A program made the translations under genes and the position numbers. From Monomorium pharaonis (taxonomy: Eukaryota > Arthropoda > Insecta > Hymenoptera > Formicidae): a DNA stretch of 64,000 nt. The notes beneath the pieces are model-generated. The model did not search any database, had not been told where the DNA came from, and saw only the letters and a list, made by a program, of their open reading frames with translations. The stretch is taken from contig NC_050473.1 in NCBI RefSeq assembly GCF_013373865.1, positions 4,053,955 through 4,117,954 of the forward strand. The letters are read 5' to 3'. Below are positions 24,385 to 38,800 of the stretch, piece by piece (positions within the stretch are counted from its first letter, which is position 1; each line of letters begins with the position of its first letter).

Positions 24385-26987
24385 TCGGGCAGCTATTTTA
24401 TTTGAATATAATCAAATGAAATACATATGCAGATGTACTTATACGTGTATGTATAGTTGCATGTTGGATAAAATGTTAATAACGTGAGAGGAGAGGGGGT
24501 AGAGAGAGAGAATGAGCGAAAGGGAGGAAGAATAAAAAGAAAGTTTCACTAAAATCCTTCAACCAACTTGCATTGCTCACATTTCTTCCTACAGAGATCG
24601 TAAATTTACGATTTCATGCCAACTCGAATTTTGTAAAAATATGATTCATAACGTACCCACGATTTTCTCAATTCAATATTGCTTGCAATTTTCTCTTGCA
24701 TTTATTTAATGTATATGTCTTTCGAGGTCGATGCGTTTCTATTTTGCAAATTTATGATTATACCGACGCCAGTTCGCTCTCAACGAATGAGACACACGAT
24801 ATTATGCATATCGTCGTCTTTATAGCGCAATTACGAATATGTATGATACTACACGGTAGATAAGATCTGGTACATAATATATCTTTGAAAACGTAAGAAT
24901 ACGTAAAAGAAGCAGCGTGAAAGTATGGAGATTACGCCATACTGCATATGACATTGATGTCAATCGTCAATTTTGGTACGCAAATGTGCTTGCGATTCAG
25001 GCCGTAGAAAATATTATTATATATAGAAGAGAAACACATTGACTGTAATATTTTAGTGTAAAATATTCCATATATATTACATTTACTGATAAATTAACAC
25101 GATGTATGATACTCTCGGCTGTACGCATATTACTACTATTACTAGATCTGTGATTCCCTTATGATGAAGTCCTTAAAGGATTAAGAATTTTGCAAAATTT
25201 TAAACAGACAATTAAAATTGATTCAATTATTTTGAAACTGACGCATATCCGTAATTTTTTTTAGAGATTTTGAGAGTTATTTCGATACTTCTTACGTTCT
25301 ACTTATTATATCATAATTTGCTTGAAGTCTCAGACACATAATCCAAACATTTTTTTTGCAACTTAACCATTTGAGTACTAGAAGTCGTAACAAGAATTTA
25401 TGTGGGAAAATGTTAAGCAGACGTCTACTCATTCGAGAATCTCGGTAGTTTCTATTTGGAAAGGTGCTTAATTTTATAATGTGTTGTTTCATAATTGTCG
25501 GAACTAGATTATATTTTCATATTTTAAAACGATGTATATTTTAATCGAATCAAATTAAACTTAGATGATGAGTTTACAAAACAATGCGAAGATATACAAT
25601 AACGGTGCACAGAGTCCAGTTTTGGATCGCGTATATAAGCTATCTTATAAGCGGGCATAGGAACATTTTCTCTAGTATATTCTCAGGGAGTCTTACGGAT
25701 TTTCACGAATGTATCCTGATATTTAAAAATCCCTCGAGACACGTCCGGTGGATGTGCCTCGGATTAACTTTTGCTCTGGGCTAAAGGGTACGTTTTGAAG
25801 CTGAAATATCTCCTGATGACCTTCGACGTCGCCGAGCGTTTCATTCTCGATGATAATGTGCGCGAGTTGAAGCATTATTCTCTACCCTCAACGTGTCCTC
25901 ATTGACGTTGTTTTAGACCTCGTTCGATATCGTTCTCGATTTTGTCTCCATTTACCCGTTGCCTGCGGGCCGTTTCTTTTTCGCAGTTCTCGCTGCTTCT
26001 GCTCTAGCTCGACAGTATTTTCTCCTTTCTCCTTTCGACACGGTCACTTAACGATCCCCTTTTTCTATCCAATCCCTCGTCCCGACTCAGCCTCTTTACC
26101 ACGCTTCTATCTCGTCAATCCTCGTCTTGTGTATTCTCATTTTCGTGTATCTATATCTAACTTTGCTCATCCGACCCTTGAATTAAATTACATCCCGGAG
26201 GTCGAACAGCTTTGCCCAACCAGATCACTATAGAATGGCCGCAATGCGCGTTTGCCCTGTCAACCTCTTCGACCGCAATGGTACCGCCATTTATCTGTGT
26301 AACTGGCCGTGCAATTTTACATCAGTCGTCAGTGATGTTTACTCATAGTCATTGTGTTTTATTTCAATTCCTGTTAAAAAATTTTTCACAAATATCAATA
26401 GTAACAATATCGTATTAAAATAGTATCGCAAATGACGTATCGTAGCATATTATGCATCGGAGGCATTTATCTGAAATCTTACAGCTTTCTAGTCTCTCTC
26501 TCTCTCTTTTTTTTTTTTTTTTAAATGAGATTATATGTACAAACATTATCAAGGATAGGCGAACTAAAAGAGAGTATCAGTATTGTTACATAATATTGCT
26601 GACACTACTGGCATTCAAGAAGAGGAAGAAAGATATTAGTTGTGTGAATAAAGATTACGTGTTGTTTTATAAACGTTAGATCGATATTAGCAAGTATGGC
26701 GGATGGGGAGAATGTAATGAATTAAGTGTTTGATCTAGTATTGAACAAACAACCGTCTTAGAACCATGAAGAAATTCTTTTTTGCTTTATCTTGAACTTA
26801 TTGTACTTATTAGTATTCTTCTTCGCATATAATTGAATTAAATGACGGAATGAGTTAAGATAATTTTTGGCGATATAGTATCGTGTGTTATTTTCTATAT
26901 AGATGAATCCAATGTATGACTCTTTAGATTTATACAGCTCAAATTTCGATAATAACATCGTGGCTCATAAAACGCATCGAAGTTCTT

Positions 26988-27018
26988 GGCTTTATTAGCA
27001 GTACGCTAATAAAGCCAA
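26988..27018. repeat. Short inverted repeat (hairpin)
   Basis: TGGCTTTATTAGC and its complement GCTAATAAAGCCA flank a five-base loop; a further GGCTTTATT copy lies at about 27045. Confidence 0.8.
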
Positions 27019-27161
27019 AAGCTATTTTAATCTAGAGATATGGCTTTATTTTCACGGGTAAATAGAGCTTTTAAAGTTTATGCGTACGATTTTCCAAATA
27101 CAATTTACATTATTCCTTTAAGAATCAAAATGTTATGCTATACAGCATTTAGAAGTTAGAT

Positions 27162-27167
27162 TTGTGT

Positions 27168-27199
<32 letters not shown>
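27162..27199. repeat. (TG)n microsatellite
   Basis: TG tract with one TATG interruption. Confidence 0.94.
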
Positions 27200-27203
<4 letters not shown>

Positions 27204-27459
27204 GAACGGATCACTTTAGCCCTAATTAATACAAAATTGTTGCATTGCGCTCGTTATCGGGCAATGAGTAGTAAATATACTTTTTAATACTTTAATATTC
27301 TTCATATTTGTCAGTAAGTAAGTAAGCGTTTGGATAAGCATCTGTTACGTAGATGAGAATCTAAACTCAGCAAGTTAACATAGAGAAGTGATTCGTTAAC
27401 CGATGTTATTAGTATTCGAGAGATTTAGCACATTGCACTTGAAAAGGTCAGTATAGGCC

Positions 27460-27740
27460 CTCGTTCGTCGTACTCACATTCGTCTCTCTTCGTGAAAAGT
27501 GCATACACTCGAATTTCTTACGAAATAGTGACTCGAGAGTGCTTGCGCGTACTCCGTTTGGTCTCGTTCTCTCATTCTCTCTTCTCTTTTCCTCTTTATA
27601 ACCTTTACGAACGAAGACACATTTACGCGGATTGGCTTTCGACGAGCCGCACCACTGCACGCTTGCGCAAGTTTTCCGAGGTGAGCTTTCGAGCTGTGTT
27701 CGAGTTGCATCGCGAACCGTGGCACGTGGAGTCGCGTCCG
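27460..27740 (+). promoter_or_regulatory. CpG-dense island, candidate promoter upstream of exon C
   Basis: CpG-rich unique sequence (CTCGTTCGTCG, GACGAGCCGC, CGTGGAGTCGCGTCCGCGAA). A possible donor, GTGAGC after TTTTCCGAG, occurs near 27681. The island lies 3 kb before the coding exon at 30765. Promoter role is inferred from composition only. Confidence 0.3.
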
Positions 27741-27839
27741 CGAACCCGTATCAGAATAAATTTCATATTTTTCCGTATCGATTTCATTTGTGTCACGCGA
27801 ATATGTTTGTCTGATTGTTACACACGGAATTTAGATATA

Positions 27840-30480
27840 TACTGACATATGAAACAGACTAATTGTCGAATCGTTCGTGCGATATAGAAACATTTATATC
27901 GGATTTGTGTCTTTCTTTTTATACCACATGCGAACGTATGAGATTGATGTCGTTGATATGGTGCAAGTTAATGGTACAAGATAGTGAAGTGTTTGATATG
28001 ATAGGAAGAAATGACGTACTTAAAATAGTAAAAATTTGTTACTCTTTTATATTATATATCTATCTTGATATATTTTTTTGTAAAGCATATTATTTCAATG
28101 TTTGCAATTTTATGTCAATTTGTTTTACAATAATTATAATAACGCGCACGTAAAGTTTAGTTTTTTTTTTTTTAGTTTAGTTTTTAATAATTTCACAAGC
28201 AATTCTCGAGGCATTCATTATTTTACAGCAATATTTTTGATAAGATTAAAAAGATATGGATATACATATAATAAATATATGTATAAACATTTAATCGTTA
28301 GGCATGCACCTTTATTATATACTACAAGGAGAAAATCTGCGTGTTAATTATGTTTACATATTAATTAACTTAATAACACAAATATTGCGGATTATTAATT
28401 AGAAAAGTAATATTTTCTTTTTTTTTATATTTTATTGTGATATTCTTATTATTGTTCCTGTTATGAGTGTATTTAAATAGTAGTAAGCGAGTATTCATGT
28501 ATTTATTAAGAATTAATATTAATATAGAAAGAGATAAATTGCATCACCGAGAAAATAACTGTATAGAAAAAGCTCTCTATAATTTTATTAGCAAAAAGAT
28601 AGAATATGATTTTAATAATAAATGTGTTGCGACGCGCCGGATGTTGATTGACTTTACAAGATACATATTAAATAATTAAAATAATATCTATAGTGAATTG
28701 ATTTAATATAGTTGCACGAATGATCTTGACGCAAAAGTAATAATGATAACTACTGAACTCGAAAATTGTTGTCGCCATGCAACAATTACAAAGCATCATA
28801 TCTCTTCTATGTAATTTTACTATTCTACCTGTCATTACACTCGGTTCTAAATTAGTACCGTTAAAAACGGTACTTTGTTTTCACAAATCTTTGTCAAAAT
28901 GATAGTAAGTTTGTTGCTATAAGAATTTAATTTTTTTATTTGATAACGCATTTTATTTAATTGTGTCGTTGTTTACATTATATAAGTTTGAGTTTAATCT
29001 CAGTCATATTAGATTCCGATGACGATAAAATAATGAATTTTATAAATAAAAACAAGACAGAAAAGAATAATGACAAGACGTGAAAAATACTAACTGGAAT
29101 AGTTTTTATTATGAAAACATGACATTAATTAAATACGTAAATATGGCTTTAATTAAATACGATGAGTTTCTTATTCGTAGAACACATACCGTTGTAAACA
29201 TGTTTATTGCGTAGAAATTTGTCTATTTTTTTTTGGTTCTTTAAAATGTATGATAACTGATATAACGCATGATAAATTTCTCGAATGCTAGGATGGTGAG
29301 AATGTCGGAAAATTTTTCAGGTCGTTTCATGGATTGTAGTGGAAATTTAAATTGGCTCGCGGTGAAAAGACGCAAAAATGTGTCTTCAGATCCCATACAT
29401 ACAAATAATAGGTATATACATGTTTTGATCGTAAATTTTTTTATAAATTAAATAAAATAGGCCTAACTAATTGACACAAAATATAATCGGTTCTACACCG
29501 TTACTTAATATCCATTTACAAATAATCGGTTTTCCTGAACTTTTTTTTTATCACCTTTTTTGGCGATAAAGTAAAACGAAATATAAGATACTAATGAATA
29601 GAAAGGAATAAATGTCGTGGTTTTAAGTTTATAATGAATTTGACGTTATAGGATGTAAAGTGATCAACCGACAATCTCATATCGACACGATTTATTTCTA
29701 TGTATTTATGTTACAGCATTTTTCTTTTATTTCTAACACTTTAATTTTGCTATGTGCAATAATATTAATTTAATCATATTATCCTAAATATACAATTATA
29801 TGCTAAAGTAATTTTACTATCGAAAATATATAAATAATGAAATCATTAAAACAGATGTTATAGTTTTATATGGATGCACGTAAATAACATTGTTTTTATC
29901 TCAATATAATAGCTATTATATGATAGCAACAGCAATCATGCAGATGGTATTATATTCACAAATTGAATTGTCTTAAGCATTTCAAAATACACGAATATTC
30001 GCATTCTGTAATATATGTCTCGAAGAAACACGCTCCAGTGAATAGTTTACTTTAAGAATTGATTTGTATATTTGTTTAAATAGCATAATATAATATTTTA
30101 TTATAAATGTGTAACTATGTATTAGTCAGTATTATATATTAGTCAGTAATATGAATTTTTTATTTTTATGGAAAATTATTTAGCTTTTTCTTCTAATAAA
30201 GTCGAATTGTTTCGGTAAATTTAAAATCTAATAAGAGGAACATTGATTTATAATTTTTTTAAAATTTAAACATAGCACTTTTGACATTTTGAATTTAAGT
30301 AATACATCTAAAATGAATATAATTAAAGATTTTCAGTCCTTTAGCAGCAAAAGATTATTTATACGAGTTTTCGGATTAAATTTGATTTGCATAAAATCTT
30401 AGTTTGAAGTAAATCAACACTTTGCTTTTGTGTATTGGACTCGAGAAGAACTTTTATGGACTAAAATCATATTAACAGAA
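27840..30480. other. Intron-like AT-rich DNA, nothing recognised
   Basis: AT-rich with only short, low-complexity frames on both strands. Confidence 0.6.
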
Positions 30481-30764
30481 TAGAATAGTGACGTGTTTAA
30501 GAATTGAAAAAGAATAAGTGTGCGTTACAAGAAGAGAAATGATAAGAAAGTTGTGATAGCCGAAGAAAATAATTTATAGTAATTGAGATCGGAATCGGAT
30601 TGTGCCAAGATCGATGATAAAAAACACTTAGTAAGTGTCAAGTAGTGTTCTGAATTATGCACATATCCAATGATTGAAATCGCACGAATCGCTTGTCTGT
30701 TGTGCTTGAGATTGTTGGGAACGAGGCGAAGAGATTGTGATTTCGTTTCCTTTCCGCCTAAGAA

Positions 30765-30966
30765 ATGAGCCAGACTGAAAGGAGCGTCGTGAAGCACGGT
30801 CCTAAGGACTCACCTTCACGTTTTTCACCGTTGCCACCATCACCACCACCATTACCACCACCACCACCACCTCCTTTGCCGAAGCTTCCGACTTACTCGC
30901 ACCAAAAGCTTTTCAAGAAATGCAAAAGCGCTACGTTCCAACTTGATGGCGCGACATATACGATAG
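30765..30966 (+). CDS. Candidate alternative first coding exon C: Pro-rich N-terminus plus LysM start (OXR1/mustard-like)
   Basis: ATG at 30765 encodes 67 residues and then a split Gly codon (phase 1) at donor GTAATT (30967). The peptide has a Ser/Pro-rich head, a poly-Pro run (residues about 23-38) and a conserved-looking end, KKCKSATFQLDGATYTIG. That end parallels exon D (KCVLTLDGYSYVIG), so both appear to splice to the same downstream exon. A Y-T-V/I strand at this point is how the LysM domain of OXR1/mustard proteins begins. Those LysM-TLDc proteins protect against oxidative damage. The family call is inference, because the rest of the LysM domain and the TLDc domain are not in the window. 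Confidence 0.62.
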
Positions 30967-31041
30967 GTAATTGTTAAGCGATACATAAATCTCTATTTCG
31001 TATTGATTAAAAACCTATTATTTATAAAGTAATTGGCAATT

Positions 31042-31044
<3 letters not shown>

Positions 31045-31072
<28 letters not shown>
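31045..31072. repeat. (CA)n microsatellite
   Basis: Pure CA, about 28 bp. Confidence 0.95.
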
Positions 31073-31370
31073 TAACTTGCAGTAGATATTATTAAAAGAT
31101 TATGCCAGAGTTAAAATAAAATATTAATTTAGTAAAATATCAATATAGTTGTTAAAGTGTTACACTTGAAAGTTAAATGAAAATAATATGAAATTGAATT
31201 AATAAATGGATATAGTAGAGAGCAGACAGACCAGGATGAAATTGAATAAACGAATATTTGCTTTTTTTAGGCAGCATTATAAAATTATTATTGAAAATTA
31301 ATACATTTAAATTTCCATTATCTTTTTTATTTATAATAGATATGCATATGATAATTATGCTTTATTTTTA

Positions 31371-31778
31371 TATACTGAAGAAAAAATGTGTGATACTTAC
31401 GACTACTATTGCATCGATAATGAATAAGATTATATAATTATATTAGTATTATATTATATTTGTAATTATATTAGATGAGGTAATCGTAAGATAATTATAT
31501 TAGGAATTTTATAGTACCATAATATTGGTAATAATAACGCTTACAGCGATGCTTATAGTGATTGTTTTATAGTACTACATACTATATTAAAATCTCCATT
31601 TTTGTTGTGGCAACCATATCATAAGTTGTATATACCAATATTATGATTATGAGAATTTTAATATGGTTTAAACAGTCTATAATTTATATTATTGAATAAT
31701 GATAAAGATATTGGTTTTAAAAATAACGAAATTATAGTGATATTATGGTTAATGTAATAATTTTCTTCTTTCAGTGTA
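31371..31778. mobile_element. Possible MITE with CACTGA-type ends
   Basis: Starts TATACTGAAGAAAAA and ends in the complement of TACACTGAAAGAAGAAAA. The ends resemble those of the two clearer elements, but internal symmetry is weak. Confidence 0.3.
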
Positions 31779-31960
31779 TCGTTTATATTATAAATATTAT
31801 GAGATACAATATCCATTGCATATTGTATGAATTTATTGCGTTAAGACATTCTTAGATCATAATAGATACTGTCAGTCGTAGAAGGAATATAAGTATCTGT
31901 ATAAAAATGAGAATTTTAACTACTGATTAGAAGAAATCACTCCGAACCAATGTCAATACG

Positions 31961-32166
31961 TACACAGAAAAAAATGTAATATAGCCAATAACATATGTGA
32001 TTGCGGGCTGCCAATTACATAAAATACTCAATACAATAATATTTGCTATTAATGCAAGTACAATGTTGATACTGCAATAGCATATATTATTGTATTGAGT
32101 ATATCTGTAATTGGCAGCCCGCAATAACATATCTTATTGAATATATTACTTTTTTTTTTCAGTGTA
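31961..32166. mobile_element. MITE, about 206 bp, long terminal inverted repeats
   Basis: Left TACACAGAAAAAAATGTAAT and right end, the complement of TACACTGAAAAAAAAAAGTA, begin arms that pair over roughly 80 bp, including GCGGGCTGCCAATTACA and AATACTCAATACAATAATAT. TA flanks suggest TA-target insertion as in Tc1/mariner-type MITEs. No coding capacity. Confidence 0.8.
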
Positions 32167-32346
32167 TGCACGTGGAATGTGGAATTCATCAAAATCATTG
32201 ATCCACAATAATTGGCAAGTTTTGGAACTTTAATTTATATAGTATATAGTATATAAATCATCTCGTTGTACAATGGGAAAAAGTTTTAAGTTTGTTGTAA
32301 CTTTATTATACTTATTAGATTAAAATATATTTCTATCTAAATATAT

Positions 32347-32349
<3 letters not shown>

Positions 32350-32406
<57 letters not shown>
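32350..32406. repeat. (TC)n microsatellite
   Basis: About 57 bp of TC, followed by a G-run near 32425. Confidence 0.97.
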
Positions 32407-32408
<2 letters not shown>

Positions 32409-33573
32409 ATATGTATGTGTGTTGGGGGGGGGGGAGAGAATATATACATTCTCCGCATTAAGGATATCTTATAATTTTATATGATTATAAATTTCGTACC
32501 CTTACATAAATACTAGAAATTACAATATGCAATAATGATATTTTTGTACATATAAAAATAGACACACACACACACACAAATTATATTTATTAAATAGGAT
32601 TTTATGAAATTAAATTACAACAGTTTCTTTAATAACTTGAAATTTTTCCTCTTATTAGTAAAATTTTTTGAATATTTAGCATTATTTATTATTCTTTAAT
32701 GATGGGTTGAATTTACTTGTATTATAAATTTGTTGTATAATATAAGTATATTTTTGTAAAAAAAGAATTGAGAAAAACACGCCGCACATCGCCGTACGAT
32801 TACATGAAAAATATTCGGAATTTGAACTTCAAATTATTCGGTGAAGAAATTTGAGTATAGTTACTAGACGACTGTCGAAAATAGTTACGAAGGAGGGTTG
32901 TATGTGAAGGGAAATAAAGCGAAATGAATAAATCGAAACAAAGTCGACGTCGAGTATCACGGGTCACGTCTTTTCGTGGAGTTTTCGCAAGTTGCCAAGC
33001 GTGAAGATAAATTTGCCCTGGCCCGAATGCAAAAACAGAATTTAAAGACTAGTGCCGTGAGTTTCAGCTTTGCCAACATTTATTCTACCGTAAAATAAGA
33101 TAGTCGAGACATATCGTTACTGCCTGCTTTTCCGGTGTATAGTTCGTTATTTGCTTATATGACGGGATAGCATTCACGAATTTATTTGATATCAGAAATA
33201 TTTTTTTGTAGAATAGATATTTCTATCGAAACGCAAATATTTTACTACGAAACATAATTGCAAGTTTTGAATTAAATTATCTCTTTAGTATCTCTCACGC
33301 GCAAATGCCAATGGTAATAAGCGCAATGTAGAGCATTAAAAACTTTATGAAGTATAAACTAATTAATCATTCAAAGTTATCGTTTGTCTCGAAATTTTAT
33401 TAAAACTTTGAATCACTTTGTTCCGTAATATATTATATTATTTTAAAAAGCAGAAACAAAAATAATTCTTTGATGTTAAATCTTTTATTGTTTTTGATGT
33501 TTTATCTTTCTCTCCTTCCCCTTTTCTCTATTTTATTTTATTATTTAAAAAAAAATTTTTTTTTGTTGAGCTC

Positions 33574-33575
<2 letters not shown>

Positions 33576-33638
<63 letters not shown>
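33576..33638. repeat. (TG)n microsatellite
   Basis: About 62 bp of pure TG. Confidence 0.97.
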
Positions 33639-35852
33639 TTTATATATAGCTCTATGATTAACAATAATTAAATTTTTCTATATGAATGCTCTTTTCTCTT
33701 AAACATTATTTTCTAATGGACAAAACAGAACGTAACATATATAAAAATTAAAACAATTGAACATGAATTTAATGTGTACTGAAGAAAGAGCTATAGGACA
33801 AACTTTTACGAGTTTTCTACGATCGCGTATTGTGTGAAATCTGTTCACATGCTTAAATAGTCGATTAAGCTGCTAGCTATTTATTATGGAAATAGAAAAT
33901 AACGATAGTAAGTAATCCATGACATGTTTCCTTTCGATAAGGATGCACGGGCTTCGCAACATTATTCTGGTACTCTTATCTATTCAGTACTGCACGCAAA
34001 TCCAGCTTGGTCACGACACCTTAAGAATGGCTATTGATTTCCAATTTCTGTTACGCGCTATTCTTATCATTTAGACGAATATACCGGCGTCTCGTGCTTT
34101 CCGGTTGGTATCGTTTTGTACGGTCGCTTCTTTAGAAGACGATAATAGTATTATTTTTCTTTGTAAACGAATATTTTTCACCGACTTTGTTTACACGGAA
34201 CCACATATTTCTTTCTCATTAGCTTAGATATTTGCTTTACAAGATCACGGAAACATTTGGAGAGTTTTATTTCAACGAGAATAAACTTATTAAATGGTTA
34301 AGCGTATGAACATAGGGGCATTGTTTTATACAACTTTTAAACACATCGTATTTTATAATTTTGATTGTCTTTAACGTTTGTGTGCCATCTCTTTGAAATT
34401 TTTAAAAGCTTTATCGAAAGCTGCACAAAAATCTTTGATCTTGGCAGTTAATCACAAAATGATGTGATGAGTCTTACCGAACACAACAAAATTATGTATT
34501 GTTATATTTCATTCTTATCAAATTAGTAGCATATTAGTAGTTAAGATGCAATAGAACCCAATGCAATTTAAAATTCATTCAGTTTTTAATTTCGAATATA
34601 TAAATAGCACATGTACGGTGCTTATCATGTGCTTTGCTGTTTATTAATATTATACATATATAACTCGGATTTCATTCAACTGATTGTAAATCAAGTCGTT
34701 TTTAGCCTTATTGTACGTATTATTTTTCATCGTGCCCGATGATAATTTTATTGATCCAGCACAAATCAGCTATACGTTTAATTAGGCCAGAAATGAATTA
34801 ATCAGTAACAAAGTCCTCATTAATTTGACCGCTGTGTTTTTTGACAGTCAACATGTTCGGATTAACTTATTCGAATCCCATTATTATTACAAGTGCAGCT
34901 ATCAAATGATCAAGTTGCAATTTATCGCGATGGCTTGAGAATAGTTTAACAATAAAATACGATTGGGGCGGGAAAGTGCACCAACGATCCATCTACCTAC
35001 GATGCGATAGTTGGACGGCAGATAACGACGGAAATTTAGAGAGTTGGTGACAAGATGAATGGGATTACGTACCAATGACGATGCCATTCCAACAGAAGCC
35101 GCATCGTCCGCGTGTGCGATGCGTATTGCGCGATATCGCTCTCATTGTCAGTATTACTAGGACATTTTTTGTTCTTTGCATATTAGTTATATGTCGATAC
35201 AATAACAGTTTGTTTTACGGAAAACGCATTGATTTTTCCTATTCCTCGCATTGGATTCACTGGTTATGTACTCGTCGCGTCGCGTCGTCGACCACGTCAT
35301 AAACCGCAGCGTGTTCATAATGGGAGCACATTGCTTTAGCGAGTTTTACGGAGAAACATGATCGTTGTGTCGAAAACATCGTCGGAATTCTATATATAAC
35401 AGTGCGACATAGTGAGATCTAATTCTGATAAATGGTGATGGTTAATCCTTTAGTCTGCCTCCTCTTGCCTATATGATAGCTATATAGGATATAATAGGAT
35501 ATATGTATTATAATTTTAATGCATCGTTATCGTTTATATTTTTTATAAAAATAATGTGTTTATGTTTAACTTCTTATAGTCTTTTTAATTTATTTTTTTC
35601 TGTAGAACTTATTAAAATGGTCATAAACACATTTATTTACATAATATACCATATATTATAAATAATTATTCTATTTTTAGTTTACATATATTATAACATT
35701 TTGTATAATTTTTGAAACTTATTAAACAATAATCTTTATTTAATAAATTTGTTTTTCTTTGTAATAAATAAAGTCGAAGAAAGTTACTTTTTGAAAATTG
35801 CTTTATTCGTGTCATCTTTTAATAAAACGTAAAATATAAGTTTTCAAACTAT

Positions 35853-35857
<5 letters not shown>

Positions 35858-35894
<37 letters not shown>
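35858..35894. repeat. (TG)n microsatellite
   Basis: About 36 bp of TG. Confidence 0.95.
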
Positions 35895-35896
<2 letters not shown>

Positions 35897-38800
35897 TGTA
35901 TATCTTTCATTTATTGTTAAGCATTCTATGAAATTATCCGTAGGGATTTTACATTTTAAAAACTCGAAATAAGAATCAAAGAAGAATCATAATTAATCCC
36001 TCGCTATTCCTTGCAGAAAGGGTCAGCAAACTGAATAATACTATTTGTAATGTACATAGAAACTTAATGAATCTCACACTCAATTATTAACTATTTCCAT
36101 AAGATAAGATTGCGCGAGAACGACAGAAATACATTTTTATGTCAATAATTAAGAAACAGTGTTGTATACACGTAGGTCTATTATCGTACTCCGTTATAAT
36201 CGCAAGATCGTTCATTTTAGAGGTAGGTTATAATAGATTACGTATATCATTTTAGTTTGATGGAACGATGTGTTAATTAAATTTCAACAAAGCTGAATAA
36301 GCTTTGAACGTTAAACGAGTTAATGTACGTTGTAAATTGGACGAATGTTTTAAAGTATATTTGATTTATATCTATATACTTTACGTATATTTTTATTTTA
36401 TTTGTACTTTGTTTTTTATAAATAATTATTTTGGCAAATATCCATCAATCTTAAATAATTTGCAACATACGTTTTATTTACAAATGTTGTTCATTGAATC
36501 GTTTACTTAGGCTTTTTTTAATGCATGCTTGATCGAGAATTTTTTCGATAGCGACGGATACGAAAGTAACGAACTAAATTCGCATTTGTAATTTGCGCAA
36601 ACATGTTAGTTCTCCTTCGGTTCGCGAAATGCAAGGATTGGCCGTTCGCCAGCTAAAATGTCGATGGCAGAGCTTTCTCCAACTCCATCTTTCTCGATCG
36701 ATACCGAATAGTACGCTATTCGCAACGATATTACGATATCCTTTTATTTCGGCACGATATCATTTTCGTACATACTGTTAATTAATTAGGGCTTTTGATA
36801 ATCGATTAATTTAAGATGGATATATGCATATATAAAAAATGTCCATGATTATTCTATCATTGGATGGTTTAATGATTTTAAGATATAAAATTATAATAAG
36901 GATAATTTGTGAGTAATAAGCTCTACGTTATTGTTATTTGAAAATCGAAGCGATCTTTTCTCTACTGAAATGTCGAAACGCCAATAATTTTTAATCTTTA
37001 AAAGATTGTTTAAAAAAGAATCGATGAGTCTCTCTGTTTGCTCAGTGTGCATCTATTCGTTAATTATTCTGTTAACTTTGTATAGTATATAGTATAATGC
37101 GACAATAAAATATTCATAGTTAAGATGAATATTCAAGCTAGTATGCGAAATATTCTCTTATGAACGAACAATGCATAACAATGATAAACATGCGCGAGTC
37201 ATCCACGCGACTGTTAATAAAAAAAAGAAATATATTTACACGCGCCCAGGACAATTGTCAACTACGCCTACCTTTCAAACGTGAGTGGCACAACAATAAA
37301 TATTGCATGATAAATTCGCACTATAAATTATTCGTATGCGCGCATATTTACTGACGCACGTTGTCGCGAACGATGCATTTGTTCGGAAATGTTGATGTAT
37401 CTTCCGTTGTGCATTCAAAGGTGAAGGTCGCAAACTTCGCGTCGTTTATGTTGCATCGATGCAATGTATTGTTGAAACATAATATTTTGCTCATATAAAT
37501 ATTTTATGATAATAACCGTCACATGATATTTCATATTCAACGTCTGCCACATTTCAGTGATTTTGTTCTTAATAAAATATTTTTAGTATTTATTGCGGTA
37601 ATATTTGATTATTTAATTTAATAAAATGATACTTAAGGTTGGCAAAATTCCATATCTTTTTGAGTAAAGTTTATGCCAATGGTAAAAATTTTTTACCGGT
37701 TTTTACCAGTATTTTCCAAAAAAAATTTGATCTTTTCTGTTAAAAAAGATAAAATATAGAAAACATTTTTATATTGTGTATATAACTTTACTGTTTCAAC
37801 TTAATTGGTAAAGAAATTTTTTAAAAACAGATTTTAAATAAATATATTAGAAATTTAGAAGTATTTCAGAAATTATCGCTGTACAGAGGCATGGCTAAAA
37901 ATTGTGAGGGATGCAAAGTTTATATAAAGCCAAGTTACCTGATGAAACAAGATAAACAGTCTAATAAAATCTTTAGAAATTTTTACTTTTAATCAACAAT
38001 TTTATCTTCAAATTTGCATGAAAAAAAGATGCATGACAAAATTGTTTGCTTTATTAACTCTTACGATACAATATGAAAAAAAGAGCATCTTATTACCCCA
38101 ATCTTGGAACTTATTAGGCTTTTCAGGTCTTGACGATATTATTAATAATATGATTCTCAGCCTGATCATTGATCAGAGATGGCTAACATCAAGATTTGAT
38201 TTAATAAATGTGCTGTCTGACGCATTGTTATATACATTAAACAATAATTAAATTAATATTCAAGTAGCTTGAACTACATTTCTTTAAATGATAATATAGA
38301 ATAATGAGATTATTGAGTGAAAGAGAGAGAGGGGGGGGGAGGGAAATTTCTTTGGCTTGTGACCAAAGTGTTGGTAAATATGAGTTTCTTATTGATTTGT
38401 ACTGATATCTATATGACATTATTATTATCATCTATTTTTAAGTCTATAAGTTAATTCTTATTCATGTGTGGATTCGATTAGATCTCATTTTATATTTTTT
38501 ATTAAAAAGTAAAAAGATTTAATAAAATGATTCTAATTCTAACAAGAGTTTTTGTCGGTCCATGCCGTGGAGCGATATAAAACAGCGTCGCTTGACGGTA
38601 TGCTTGTTAATGAAAAACAGATAACTGAAAGGAAACGCGTGGCTTTAATTCTGTCGAACATTAATATCCCCTTTTGTTAATGCCTATGAAATTAACCGGA
38701 AATGAAATCGTAGCCTCCCGCGTAATTTCCGGTGAGGATCGGTAAAGTAGAGCTGTAGCAAAGCTAGGAACGGGAATCGATTGCATTGTCTAGCGACTCT

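Larger units (their letters stand above)
23350..27440. other. Intron-like DNA with TC repeats and a CpG-richer patch
   Basis: TC repeats at 23552-23595 and 24296-24381. Around 25780-26290 the sequence becomes GC-richer and less repetitive without a usable frame, so a noncoding regulatory element is possible. A small hairpin sits at 26988-27018. Confidence 0.5.

Noticed and set aside
34902..35302. Small frames near 35 kb (MPFQQKPHRPRVRC...)
   Set aside because: No splice or family support; short and isolated.
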